Origin: Megalonaias nervosa
Taxonomy: Eukaryota; Mollusca; Bivalvia; Unionida; Unionidae
Assembly: GCA_016617855.1 (NCBI GenBank)
Contig: JAECUM010001872.1
Coordinates: 62,001 to 126,000 of the forward strand
Direction: 5' to 3'
DNA length: 64,000 nucleotides
Shown: positions 26,495-36,860 of the stretch, piece by piece
How the letters are laid out: every line of letters starts with the position of its first letter
How positions within the stretch are numbered: the first letter of the stretch is position 1
Position numbers and translations under genes: made by a program
Notes under the pieces: generated by a model
What the model saw: the letters and a program-made list of their open reading frames with translations, nothing else
The model's database searches: none
Told to the model about the DNA's origin: nothing

Positions 26495-26959
26495 CTGAAG
26501 AAAAAGCACAACAGAGTCATCAGTTAAAGAACCATCCAGTCATCATGAATTTTAAATCTAACGAAGCGAGAGTACCATGAAGGGCACATTACATGCCTGC
26601 TCAGTGTCTAATAGTTTCAATTTAGACACTAGTAGGGCATGGCTTGTTGAGACCAATTTGTCTCAATCACCTTGACCTTAGGTCACGGTACGTGATTTTA
26701 AACTAAACCAATTACGACCAAATCAAGCTTTTCTTATTAGGTTAATGATGACCATGAACTTTTCTGGACGAAAATTTCTGGACTCCAAAATCTACTTGTT
26801 TCTTTATTACATAAAGTCTAGTCAAGAAATTTCTTTCCTTTGTAGCTGTTTGTTGTAACTACATCATATCACATCCCCAGCGCCTAACCTTTCTGATACA
26901 AACTGGGCTAGCAGATATGTGAAAGCCGAGAATACAGCACTAAAGAAGACTCCCTCAAC

Positions 26960-27770
26960 GGGCTCACGCATATGATATTTGTAAGCAATATCAAGATTTT
27001 CAAATTAGCCACTGTAGCAACCAAATTGGGTGTAAGATTGGCATCATTTACATTTACAACCATCTAGACATCATTTGAAGTCTTTTGGTGATAACCCCAT
27101 GTTAATATGTCCATCCATTCTGGAGAAGTGACAACAAGATTTTTGGATTTTCAAACTGGCCATTGTGGCAGCAATATTGGAAGTTGATCAGCACCATTTG
27201 AATTTAAAACCAAAAAGGAGTCTTTTGATGGAACCCCATGTAAATATGACTATCCACTGAGAAGTAGCAATAAAACAAGATTTTCAGGATAATGGTCATA
27301 ATTGACATCACAAGAAGTTATATCATAAAAACCCCATGCTGATATGACCTTCCATCTAGGTGGAGTAGCAATGACGAGATTTCCAAGATGGCCACTGTAG
27401 TCGCCATGTTGGAGGCCTGATCCCATGAAAACTCCATGTCAATATGACTTTCCAGTCAGGTGAAGTAGCAATAATAAGATTTTCAAGATGGCTGCTGTGG
27501 GAGCCATACTGGATATCAGATCAACACCATTTTCATTTAGGACCAACTAGACATCATAAAAAGTCCTTCAGTGAAATCCTCAAGTTGATATGACCATCTA
27601 ATCTGAAGAACTATAGATAATAATATTTTCAAGATGGCCATTGTGGTGGATATAATGGATGTCCAAGCAGCCCCATTTTTATTTAACACCAACAAGACAA
27701 TTAGATAAATGTGTACATAACATTTCATGACAATTCTCCAAGAAGTTTAGGAGTAGCAGTGATAACAAGC
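26960..27770. repeat. Divergent dispersed repeat array, second locus
   Basis: Same family as 17690-18715; includes ttcaagatggccactgtagt at about 27382 and tttcatttaggaccaactag at about 27530. About five degenerate units. Confidence 0.75.
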
Positions 27771-27999
27771 TTGTGCTAACAGATGGCCAGAATCCAGACA
27801 ACTGATGATTCCATAAACTCTTCGGGTTGATGACCACTAGAACTGAAAAATATAAATAGGTCTAAGTAAAAATCTTAATAAGTTTTCTTCCACCACTTGA
27901 ATAATTAGATGAACCTGTAAACAGCTTTAGGTTACATGGTAATATTTCCATGTAATGTATGCTTATAAGCAATATACCACATTACCTTTGTACCCTATA

Positions 28000-28199
28000 C
28001 ATCCAAATATAGATAAATGCAGATGCAGATCCACTGCTCCACACTGCACATTACAAATCAGTGCTGGAAATCATCATAAGAATGAAAAGAGACAGACCTT
28101 TATCTGCTGGTGCATTCTACAATGGCTAATCTGGATTTACATATTACTGCATAGAATATAGTCAAATCTATGTTTATCTGTTGGTGCATAAAGTATATA
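28000..28199. repeat. 37-bp satellite array, left remnant
   Basis: Degenerate units such as tttatctgctggtgcattct and tttatctgttggtgcataaa. It is the left part of the array that continues at 34872 after the LTR insertion. Confidence 0.7.
28195..28199. other. Target site duplication, left copy
   Basis: atata here against atatg at 34872-34876. The related satellite unit elsewhere reads gcataaagtatatgccaat, so the original target was probably atatg and the left copy changed at one base. Confidence 0.7.
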
Positions 28200-29393
28200 T
28201 GTAAGGGTGCAAATTTCTGTCGATCTATGAAGAGCTCATTAATTTGGGCAGGTGAATGATTAATTAGATTTATGGGGACCGTGGCATGTTAAATCGCCAT
28301 AATGCACGGAATTTTAATGGCTGTGTCATGAGGGAAGTGATTCTTAATTAAGCATTCATTTATTTAACAGTCAGACAGACTGGAAGGATACGGTTAACTT
28401 TGATCTTGTATCGGAAATGTCAGATTTTGAAATTGTCCAGGATCAGTTATTTGGAAATTTAGAGGTCATGCAGACTACAATTTTGGCACTTAGTTATAAA
28501 AGGCTGGGGATATATTTCATCCAGATTGATTACGCTAAATAAGGGGCGTGGTTCCCACATGGAATTTCTTGGTTTTAATATGTACCATCGCAAAATTTTG
28601 TCAGTCTACGCTTTTCTGCAAGACAAACAAAGGTAGGAGACTCCAAGGTTGAATTTGGAAGAAATTCTCTCGTAAAACATTTATCCAACGGGCCGGATGT
28701 CTGGAAAGACGATGGACACAATTCTGGCGTAGAAGCGAGCAAAGCTTGAAAGCACAAGGGGAAAATAGCTTCATGGAACGTATCCATGACCTACTTATCC
28801 AAGTAACTATGTATCACGTACTTTCAAATCCACCTACCCACACAAAGTTCAAGGGCCGAAAGAGGCGAGACAATAGAGAGTTTGGAGAAGAGAAAAGAAA
28901 AACGAAAAGGACCAAGAAGGACAACCACAGTGAAGTTGGAATGAACCGGAAATAAGCAGGTTATGAAGTTGTACAAAGCAATGACTTTGATTGTTCACTC
29001 GATTCTATGATGAACCAATTCTATCATTTAAAACAGATCGGCTATTTATATAAGTATATTTGCGTTTGAAATTCGGTGAATGATTTATTTAATAAAGAAG
29101 TGTATCTTCCTAATATAATGCATTATTATGGTTGTTTATGTAATTGATTAAATTGTTATTTTCCATGTACGGGGCCTCATGTCATTCTGTTTTAAATATC
29201 TGCTCAGATCTCTGTCTATTCCACCTATAAGTTTCACACTTTATATTAATATTTACTCAATCTGGGCAATAACACTGAAGGCGATCACCCTCTAGATAAT
29301 GATAACCCAATAAAGCTGACACCTTTAAGAAGGTACAATCCGTTAATCAATTCCACTCAACCCACCCCCAACAAAGAGGGGCTACCCATATCA
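28200..29393 (+). repeat. 5' LTR
   Basis: 1,194 bp, nearly identical along its length to 33679-34871. Most visible differences are substitutions and short indels, which suggests an old insertion. It starts TGTAAGGGTGC and ends ctacccatatca. Small reading frames inside it occur in both LTR copies and have no domain; they are not genes. Confidence 0.93.
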
Positions 29394-29955
29394 ATGTGGG
29401 TGCTTGTCAAGTGATCAGAACATTTTATTTGAGTAAAGAGTCTGAGCAAATATAGAACAGACTAAGTATCTAAACACTGATAATTTCAATAGTACTTTTC
29501 AAGAAATAGCGATCAGAGTGAATCAAATCATTTTCTGCTTATTTTTTTATATATTCTGTGCATGCAATTTTCTTGCCATTTCTTTTCATATTGTGATGAA
29601 AATATTGTAAGAGATTGAGGCACGTTCCTTGCTGTTCGGGTCATATTCTAAATTTGTGAAGGGAAAGTGAAGAATTACCTTTGTATTCTCTTGGGAAAAG
29701 AGATATTTAGGCCAACCCCGCAGTAGTAATTAAGCTTTGTTAGTGTGTAAGCGTTACGCTGATTTTGGGAAGACATTCCAGTGGTGTACTGCCCGTTTAT
29801 TGATTGTTGGTGAAAGGAATAGTCTGGTTTTTATTGAGTAGGGCCATACTAGAAGTAGGATAAATATGTGGGGGGCTATTTTTGAGTAGGGCAGTAAAAC
29901 TTGAGTGTAGGTAAAGAACTTAATTCTTGTGTCACCGTACAAGTAGACCAGGATG
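29394..29955 (+). other. Leader between 5' LTR and gag, no gene
   Basis: Non-coding leader after the 5' LTR. A primer-binding site would be expected directly after 29393. The sequence there contains tgggtgcttgtcaag, which begins with the TGG expected of tRNA 3'-end complements, but I cannot name the tRNA. Confidence 0.5.
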
Positions 29956-30803
29956 GTGACTGACAGACAGATAGAGAATTCAAGTCAATTGGTAAGGATG
30001 AACTGGGTTATGAAGGAGCCCAGTTAGCTGAATTTGTTGAGCGGAGTGTTAGAGAACACAAGGAGCAACTAGCTGTGGAACGAGAGAAAGACAGACAAGC
30101 AGCTAAGCACGAATGAGACAAAGACAGACAGGTAGTGGAATGAGAGAAAGACAGGTAGCAGTAGCTGAGCGGGAACGAGAGCTCGAACTAGCCAGATTGC
30201 AGACCGAAGAAAACACTAGAGAACGCGAACATATATTAGCCATGGAGAGGGTGTGGATCGAAGCATAGTCCAGAACGGTTGAAGACCTGAACAAACGTTC
30301 AGGACCCACAAGCAGGCGATCTGAAGACAGATGACCAATACAGATCACCATGCCCATGTTCAACGACAAGGACGAAATCATTGACAACTTTTGGAACCAA
30401 CTTTTTGACGCAGTTCAAAAAGTTGGCACTGGTTCATCAGCTACCCAAAGACCAGTGGGCTATCAATGTTTCGGCATTCTCACAGGAAGCCGCGAGAGAC
30501 GTCTACCATAATGTGATGCCGAACGAGGTAGACGACTACGACGCTTTGAAGAAAGCGCTACTATGGCAATATGAGCTGTCAGTGGAAACATTTTGGAAAC
30601 TTTTCAGAGGATCGTCAAAAAGAGCTACTGAAACGCACGTGCAATTCCATAACCGTGCACGCATAATTTTTGATAAATGGATGAAAATGACTGGTACCGC
30701 GCTAACAAATGAAGGCATACATGAGGAAATTTTGAAAGAGCACATCTTAAGTACATACAGAAAAGACCTGTACACGTGGGGTCCGTTGAGACGAGGGCTA
30801 TGA
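29956..30803 (+). pseudogene. gag remnant (coiled coil plus capsid-like)
   Basis: The first part (to about 30350) encodes a charged, coiled-coil-like region rich in Glu, Arg and Lys, broken by several in-frame stops. From 30381 a 140-codon frame encodes a gypsy-type capsid segment: HQLPKDQWAINVSAFSQEAA, then the DYDALKKALLWQYELS region, then ETHVQFHNRARIIFDKWMK. This pattern of (E)T-x-QF near a W is typical of gypsy Gag proteins. The frame runs directly into the integrase-linker region at about 30776, with no CCHC zinc knuckle and no aspartic protease motif (D-S/T-G) in between, so the C-terminal gag and protease sequence appears deleted. It can no longer make a complete Gag. Confidence 0.75.
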
Positions 30804-32164
30804 AGCGAAGATCAAGGTCAAAGCTGCTAAGACCCATGATTTCGCCCATAGATAATTTGCTACCTGGTGAGTTGAGGAAACTTCAAGAGGAAGATTTGTC
30901 TCTCAACAAGGTATGCAGGTACGCAAAAGATGGGTCCATACGGAAATTGCCAGACGGTGAGGTGAAGTTCACGATGAAATGTGGCATTTTGTACCAGTAT
31001 GCCAGGAAAGGGACCAATACATTTAAACAAGTTGTTGTGCCCATAGCGAAGCGAGCTGAAGTGCTTAGGCTGGCACATGAGGGTCTACTTGGAAGCCACA
31101 TGGGCGTGGTGATGACCAGGGATAGGTTAGTAAGGGAATTCTACTGGCCAGGTGTGTACGGGGATGTTCGGAGGTTCTGTTTGTTATGTGACAAGTGTCA
31201 GCGGGTGGCACCCAAGACCTCCCATCGGCCAGTTCCACTAGGAATCACCCCACTGATTGATGAACCTTTCTCGAGCATGGCAATGGACCTAGTAGGTCCA
31301 ATAAAGCCGGTGGCAGAAAGCAGAAACTGTTATATACTAATGATAGTAGATTACACCACTCAGTACCTGGAGGCTGTGGCCTTGAAAACCATTGACTCAG
31401 TCACAGTGGCTGAGGCCTTGTTAGGAGTTTGGTTGAGAGTTGGTGTCCCTGAGGAGATACTAACTGACCAGGGGACGCAGTTTGTGAGCCAGGTGATGGA
31501 AGAGGTAAATAGATTACTGTCTATTAGACACCTGACAACTACCCCGTATCACCCGCAGTGCAATCGTTTGGTGAAGCATTTCAATGGAACATTGAAACAG
31601 GCTCTGAAGAAGCTCTGTGAAGGTCGACCCAGGGATTGGGATCGATACCTTCCTGCGATACTTTTTGCGTACCAAGAAGTACCACAGGCTAGTTTGGGTT
31701 TTTCACCTTTCGAATAAGTCTATGGAAGGACAGTTAGGGGACCCATGGCTGTATTAAAACAGATATGGACAGATGAACAAGCATCCAAGGATGTGCGAAC
31801 AACATACCAGTATGTTGCTGATCTCCGCAACAAGCTGGATGAGGTTTCTAAACTGGCTCAGGAGAATCTCCGCAATGCAAGAGGGCGTCAAGCCAAATAT
31901 TACAATAAAAGGACAAAGGGACGTCACTTCGAGGTGGGTGACAAGGTGTTGTTGCTGCTGCCGTTAGAGCACAACAAACTTCAAGTCTCATGGAGAGGAC
32001 CATTCGTGGTAACGGAGAAAAAAGGTGGGCAGAACTACAGTATCCGGGAAGGAGACAAGCAGAAGCTGTACCATGTAAATCTCCTGAAACGTTACCGTGA
32101 AAGAGAGACACCCACAGAGTTCGTGGTTGCTACAGTGGTGAAGTACTACCTAGTAGTCCTCTGA
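30776..32164 (+). pseudogene. Integrase of the gypsy-like element (inactive)
   Basis: A 313-codon frame to a TAA at 31715-31717; the same frame resumes at once and carries the C-terminal part to 32164. The H2C2 zinc-binding module is intact (about H101, H108, C138, C141, with FYWPG between). The rve core has Asp171 (MAMDLVGP) and Asp231 (LTDQGTQF). The expected Glu, 35 residues after Asp231, is Lys267 (AAG at 31574-31576, in CNRLVKHFNGTL where the family has a VERFN-like motif), so the DDE triad is broken. The C-terminal part holds FEVGDKVLLLLP, WRGPFVVTEKKG and YHVNLLKRYRER, the GPF-type integrase tail. A frameshift near 32135-32160 separates it from the reverse transcriptase linker. It lies upstream of reverse transcriptase, the unusual order for this family. 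Confidence 0.88.
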
Positions 32165-32870
32165 TGAGGGAAGAAACCTATGTCGACGTTGTCCTTGATG
32201 GGACGTTAATGTCAGAGTAACATAAGGAAGTGGAGTCGTTACTCCAAGACTACTCAAGCATCTTGACAGAACGACCTGGCAAGATGGAGTTGGAGGAGTT
32301 CACCCTAAAGCTACTGGATGAGAAGCCGGTGAAGTTGAAACCATATCTGTTACCCTATGCGAAATTAGAAACTGTCCGAAATGAAATTCAAGCTATGATA
32401 GATTTGGGAGTTATAGAACCAGCTGAGTCGGCGTATAGCTCTCCTGTTGTGTTGGTACAGAAGAAAGATGGTACACACAGATTTTGCGTCGATTACAAGA
32501 AGTTAAACAGGATCACGAATTCCAGGTAGAACTGTTACCTGATCCTGAGTCCATATTTGCTGGGGTGACCAACGCGAAGTATTTTTTGAAAATCGATCTA
32601 TGGGATACTGGCAAATTCCAGTTCAAAATGAAAACAGAGCAAAACTTGCCTTCGCAACTCCAGATGGGACCTACCAGTGGAAAGTCATGCCATTCGGGGT
32701 CCAGAATGCACCAGAATGCACCGAGTATCTTCACGCATATGATGCGAAAATTACTTGAACCGTTAAGGGGAACTGGAGTTTCAAACTTCATGGACGATTT
32801 ACTCTTAGCGATGGCTAATTGGGACGATCATATCATTTTGCTTAAAGACGTTTTAGAGTGACTTCGACAA
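32165..32870 (+). pseudogene. Reverse transcriptase of the gypsy-like element (broken)
   Basis: The linker and fingers are at 32221-32529: a DYSSILTERPG segment typical of the stretch before gypsy reverse transcriptase, then LGVIEPAESAYSSPVVLVQK and DGTHRFCVDYKKLN. The palm continues in another frame from about 32520: KYFLKIDL carries the first catalytic Asp and NFMDDLLLA (near 32790-32815) is the YxDD-box variant FMDD. The middle is frame-shifted. One cause is visible: a 10-bp tandem duplication (ccagaatgca twice, about 32701-32720). A TAA at 32218-32220 and frame changes near 32520 and 32640 add to the damage. It follows the integrase with no intervening spacer. Confidence 0.85.
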
Positions 32871-33600
32871 ACAGGACTGACCTCACGACCATCTAAGTGC
32901 CATGCAGGGTTTAGAAAACTAACTTACCTAGGTCATACCCTCAGCGAAGACACATTAATCCCAAATAGTTCAAAGGCCAACCAACTTAGAGATGCAGTAC
33001 GACTGACCACTAAGACAGAAGTTCGATCTTTCTTGGGACTGGCAGGGTATTATCATCGCTATGTTGCTAACTTCAGTGCTATTGCAAGCCCATTGACTGA
33101 CTTGACTCGGAAAAAGGCTCCGACAAAAGTTATATGGACAGACGCATGTGAACAAGCATTTCAGACGTTGAAGGACAGACTGACGTCAGACGCAGTAGTG
33201 AAATTGCCTGATGTTACATGAGATTTTGTCTTACGTACTGACGCTTGTGATAGAGGTTAGGAGCAGTGTTATTCCAAGAGCATGACGGAAACTTATTCCC
33301 AGTTGCATACAGTAGCAGGAAATTGTCCACTGCAGAATGCAATTATTCAGTCTCTGAGAAAGAATGTTTGGCAATTATCTTTGGGATATCTAAATTCCAA
33401 CGTTACCTGTATGGACGAAAATGTATTTAGAAACTGACCACCAACCACTCGTCTATTTAGCTCAAGCTAAGTTGACCAATGGACGATTAATGAGATGGTC
33501 ATTATTTCTACATCAGTACCAAGTCCAGGTACGGTATATTAAGGGCAACGAGAATGTAGGGGCTGATTGCTTAAGTAGAGGTGAAGGGTTCACCTGAGGA
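32871..33600 (+). pseudogene. RNase H region of the gypsy-like element (broken)
   Basis: After the reverse transcriptase thumb (RSFLGLAGYYHRYVANFSAI at 33024-33090 and DACEQAFQTLKDRLTSD) there is an RNase H-like stretch with an [13 protein letters not shown] motif near 33231, interrupted by stops and frame changes. It ends with QVRYIKGNENVGADCLSRG near 33530-33590, the typical gypsy RNase H C-terminus. After this there are only about 90 bp to the 3' LTR, so no integrase follows. Confidence 0.85.
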
Positions 33601-33659
33601 CGTTTAAGTAAATCAGATTAGATCTCCAAAAATTTGGAGAGTAAAAATCCCTGATTTTA

Positions 33660-33678
33660 CTCTTTAAGAGGGGACCTA
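33660..33678 (+). other. Polypurine tract
   Basis: aagaggggaccta directly before the TGTAAGGG start of the 3' LTR. This is the position where plus-strand DNA synthesis is primed in LTR elements. Confidence 0.7.
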
Positions 33679-34871
33679 TGTAAGGGTGCAGATTTGTCGA
33701 TCTATGAAGAGCACATTAATTTGGGCAGGTGAATGATTAATTAGATTTATGGGGACTGTGGCATGTTAAATCGCCATAATGCATGGAATTTTAATGGCTG
33801 TGTCATGAGAGAAGTGATTCTTAATTAAGCATTCATTTATTTAACAGTCAGACAGACTGGAAGGATACGGTTAACTTTGATCTTGTATCGGAAATGTCAG
33901 ATTTTGAAATTGTCCAGGATCAGTTATTTGGAAATTTAGAGGTCATGCAGACTACAATTTTGGCACCTAGTTATAAAAGGCGGGAGATATATTTCATCTG
34001 GATTGGTTACACTAAATAAGGGGTGTGGTTCCCACATGGAATTTCTTGGTTTTAATATGTCCCATCACAAAATTTAGTCAGTCTACGTTTTCTGCAAGAG
34101 AAAACAAAGGTAGGAGACTCCAAGGTTGAATTTAGAAAAAATTCTCTCGTAAAACATTTATCCAAGGGGCCGGATGTCTGGAAAGATGATGGACACAATT
34201 CTGGTGTAGAAGCGAGCAAAGCATGAAAGCACAAGGGGAAAATAGCTTCATGGAACGTATCCACGACCTACTTATCCAAGTAACTATGTATCACGTACTT
34301 TTGAATCCACCAACCCACACAAAATTCGAGGGCCGAAAGAGGCGAGACAATATGGAGTTTGGAGAAGAGAAAAGAAAAATGAAAAGGACCAAGAAGGACA
34401 GCCACGGTGAAGCTGGAATGAACCGGAAATAAGCAGGTTATGAAGTTGTACAAGGCAATGACTTAGATTGTTCACTCGATTCTATGATGAACCAATTCTA
34501 TCATTTAAAACAGATCGGCTATTTATATAAGTATATTTGTATTTGACATTCGGTGAATGATTTATTTACAAAAGAAGTGTATCTTCCTAATGTAATGCAT
34601 TATTATGGTTGTTTATGTAATTGATTAAATTGTTATTTTCCACGTACGGGGGCTCATGTCATTCTGTTTTATATATCTGCTCAGATCTCTATCTATTCCA
34701 CCTGTAAGTTTCACACTTTATATTAATATTTACTCGATCCGGGCAGTAACACCGAAGGCTATCACCCTCTAGATAACGATAACCCAATAAAGCGGACACC
34801 TTGTAAGAAGGTACAATCCGTTAATCAATTCCACTCAACCCACCCCCAACAAAAAGGGGCTACCCGTAACA
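33679..34871 (+). repeat. 3' LTR
   Basis: 1,193-bp direct repeat of 28200-29393. It begins TGTAAGGGTGC and ends ctacccgtaaca, the canonical TGT...ACA ends, better preserved here than in the 5' copy. Followed by the right target duplication atatg. Confidence 0.93.
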
Positions 34872-34876
34872 ATATG
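34872..34876. other. Target site duplication, right copy
   Basis: atatg, matching the left atata at four of five positions and continuing into the satellite unit gctaatctagg. Confidence 0.7.
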
Positions 34877-35560
34877 CTAATCTAGGCTTATCTGCTGGTG
34901 CATAAAATACATGGTAATCTATCTTTATCTGCTGGTGCATAGTGCAAAGGCTAATTGAAGTTTATCTGCTGGTTCATAATGCAAAGGCTAATCTAAGTTT
35001 ATCTGCTGGTGCATAGTGCAAAGGCTAATCTAAGTTTATCTGCTGGTGCATAGTGCAAAGGCTAATCTAAGTTTATCTGCTGGTGCATTATGCAAAGGCT
35101 AATCTAAGTTTATCTGCTGGTGCATTATGCAAAGACTAATCTAAGTTTATCTGCTGGTTCATAATGCAAAGGCTAATCTAAGTTTATCTGCTGGTGCATA
35201 GTGCAAAGGCTAATCTAAGTTTATCTGCTGGTGCATTATGCAAAGGCTAATCTAAGTTTATCTGCTGGTGCATAGTGCAAAGGCTAATCTAAGTTTATCT
35301 GCTGGTGCATAAAGTATATGCCAATCTAGGTTTATCTGCTGTTGCATAAAATATAGGTTAATCTAGGTTTATCTGCTAGTATCATGCCATGGCTAATCTG
35401 GGTTTATAATCTGTTGCATTATGCTATGGCTAAATTGGGCTTATCTGCTGGTACATTATGTTATATGTAATCTGGGTTTATCTGCTGGTACATTATGTTA
35501 TGGGTAATCTGGGTTATCTGCTGGTGTAAAATACTATGTATTTCTAATCTGGCTTTATGC
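34872..35560. repeat. 37-bp satellite array, main part
   Basis: About 17 units built around tttatctgctggtgcata plus gtgcaaaggctaatctaag. Central units are almost identical and edge units degenerate, as expected of unequal exchange. Variants alternate between catagtg and cattatg. The unit aligns with the palindromic core of the MITE family at 8.7, 9.1 and 14.6 kb. Confidence 0.88.
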
Positions 35561-36664
35561 TGTCTGCAGCTGCACGCTAGCAATTGAGGCAATATGCTGT
35601 AAGCAATTTTACTGCAGTGATCTTTTTCAAAACATCATTTATATTATTTTTTTCTTCCCCTTGTTCAATAATTTTTCCTTAAGTCTGTAGAATTTATTAT
35701 AGTGTTTACTAATTCTTATTATTAGTAGAAGAATACAGCAAGATCAGAGGTCAGTAAAACCACTCATCCTCTTGTCCTGACCAGGTAAAAAGTGGCTGTG
35801 CAGATTTAAACTTCACTGCTTACACATCAATGAGCCATGCAGATCTACCTTGAGAATAGAACTGTGCATTTTCTACCCTTTAAAAGCTGAACCATAAGTA
35901 CCCAATGCAAGACTGAAACCAAAATGGGTCCAAGACCTAAAAATATTATGTTCAGAGTAAAGATACACATTTAACACCCTTCTAATACATGACCCCCTTT
36001 GATAAATGTATCGAAGCATTAAGGTTTGAAACTTGAGAAATTGCAGATGCATACCTAGCCCTTGGTTTCAGCTTGCCCCAGGTCACCATTATTTTCAAGA
36101 CTGTGCAGTTTTATTGCTTCAGTCATGCCAAGGAGAAGATGCCAGAAAATATGTCTGTACTTTTAACAAGAAAAATATTGGTAACCTTTATTAGAAACAA
36201 AGTATTTTAAGTTTCTCCACTGAATCCTACTAACTTTTATAAACTGTATGCCACCGTGAACTCTTTCTAAAGCTCATGTCAAAACCCTTTCTAAAGCACA
36301 TGTCAAAACAGTTGATTGGTTCAAATGTAATTGGGGTCATCTCAGTCATAATAAAATAATCCTCCATTTCTTTGGTCAATCTTCCCTCTGATTAAGCACC
36401 GTTGAGTATCTCTTTAAATGAACATTTGAATAATATGAATTAATTAGAATAAATGGTGGTGAAAACTGTGTAGACACTTGGAATTCTTCATCCTGATGCA
36501 AGTTAGCCATAAAGTTTTTTGGAACAATATTTACTGTCTTAAAGAAGTATCTGCTGGTATCTTCGCTCTGGGATGACAATGATTCCATGTATCAATACAG
36601 CTCCACCATCTTGAAAATACTGCTGAACAGAAGAAGAAAAATCACAAACTTCAGAAGACAGCTG
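35561..36664. other. MYPT intron, nothing recognised
   Basis: AT-rich non-coding sequence between the satellite array and the SINE at 36665. Confidence 0.5.
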
Positions 36665-36860
36665 CAGTGGCTCAGTGGTAAGTGCACTAGACTTGTGACC
36701 AAAATGGTGTGGGTTCAAATCCTACCATCTGACTAGCCCAGGTCACTTACTGTGTTGTATTCTTGGGCAAGACACTTTACACCAACTGCCTTAATACTAA
36801 ATAACCTATTTGTGTTGCAGTTCCATAAAGCACCGAACCAAACCAAGACAAACTTTGGGG
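36665..36860 (+). mobile_element. tRNA-derived SINE family C
   Basis: tRNA-like head with tggctcagtgg (A box, about 36669) and ggttcaaatcc (B box, about 36713), followed by ttgggcaagacactttacac, a motif seen in several animal tRNA-SINE bodies. One copy here; right end approximate. Confidence 0.7.

Larger units (their letters stand above)
28200..34871 (+). mobile_element. Ty3/gypsy LTR retrotransposon with Gmr1-like domain order
   Basis: A 6.67-kb element with direct LTRs at 28200-29393 and 33679-34871 that begin TGTAAGGG and end in CA. A 5-bp target duplication flanks it (atata at 28195-28199, atatg at 34872-34876), inside a 37-bp satellite array. A purine-rich tract precedes the 3' LTR. The internal coding order on the plus strand is gag capsid-like, integrase, reverse transcriptase, RNase H. 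Ty3/gypsy elements normally place integrase last; a gypsy-type pol with integrase before reverse transcriptase is the arrangement described for the Gmr1 clade. The protein families are gypsy-like rather than copia-like (H2C2 finger with FYWPG, GPF-type integrase C-terminus, FMDD reverse transcriptase). The copy is inactive: there is a gag/protease deletion, a substituted integrase catalytic residue, and several stops and frameshifts. Confidence 0.9.

Noticed and set aside
28575..28955. Opposed 70- and 69-codon frames as genes
   Set aside because: They lie inside the 5' LTR and recur in the 3' LTR at 34052-34432; no domain.
30776..31717. Integrase frame as a functional domesticated integrase gene
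   Set aside because: It sits inside a complete LTR element, has a Lys in the catalytic site and a stop that truncates the C-terminal tail.
34877..35560. Short regular repeats as a possible CRISPR array
   Set aside because: Continuous 37-bp tandem units without spacers.
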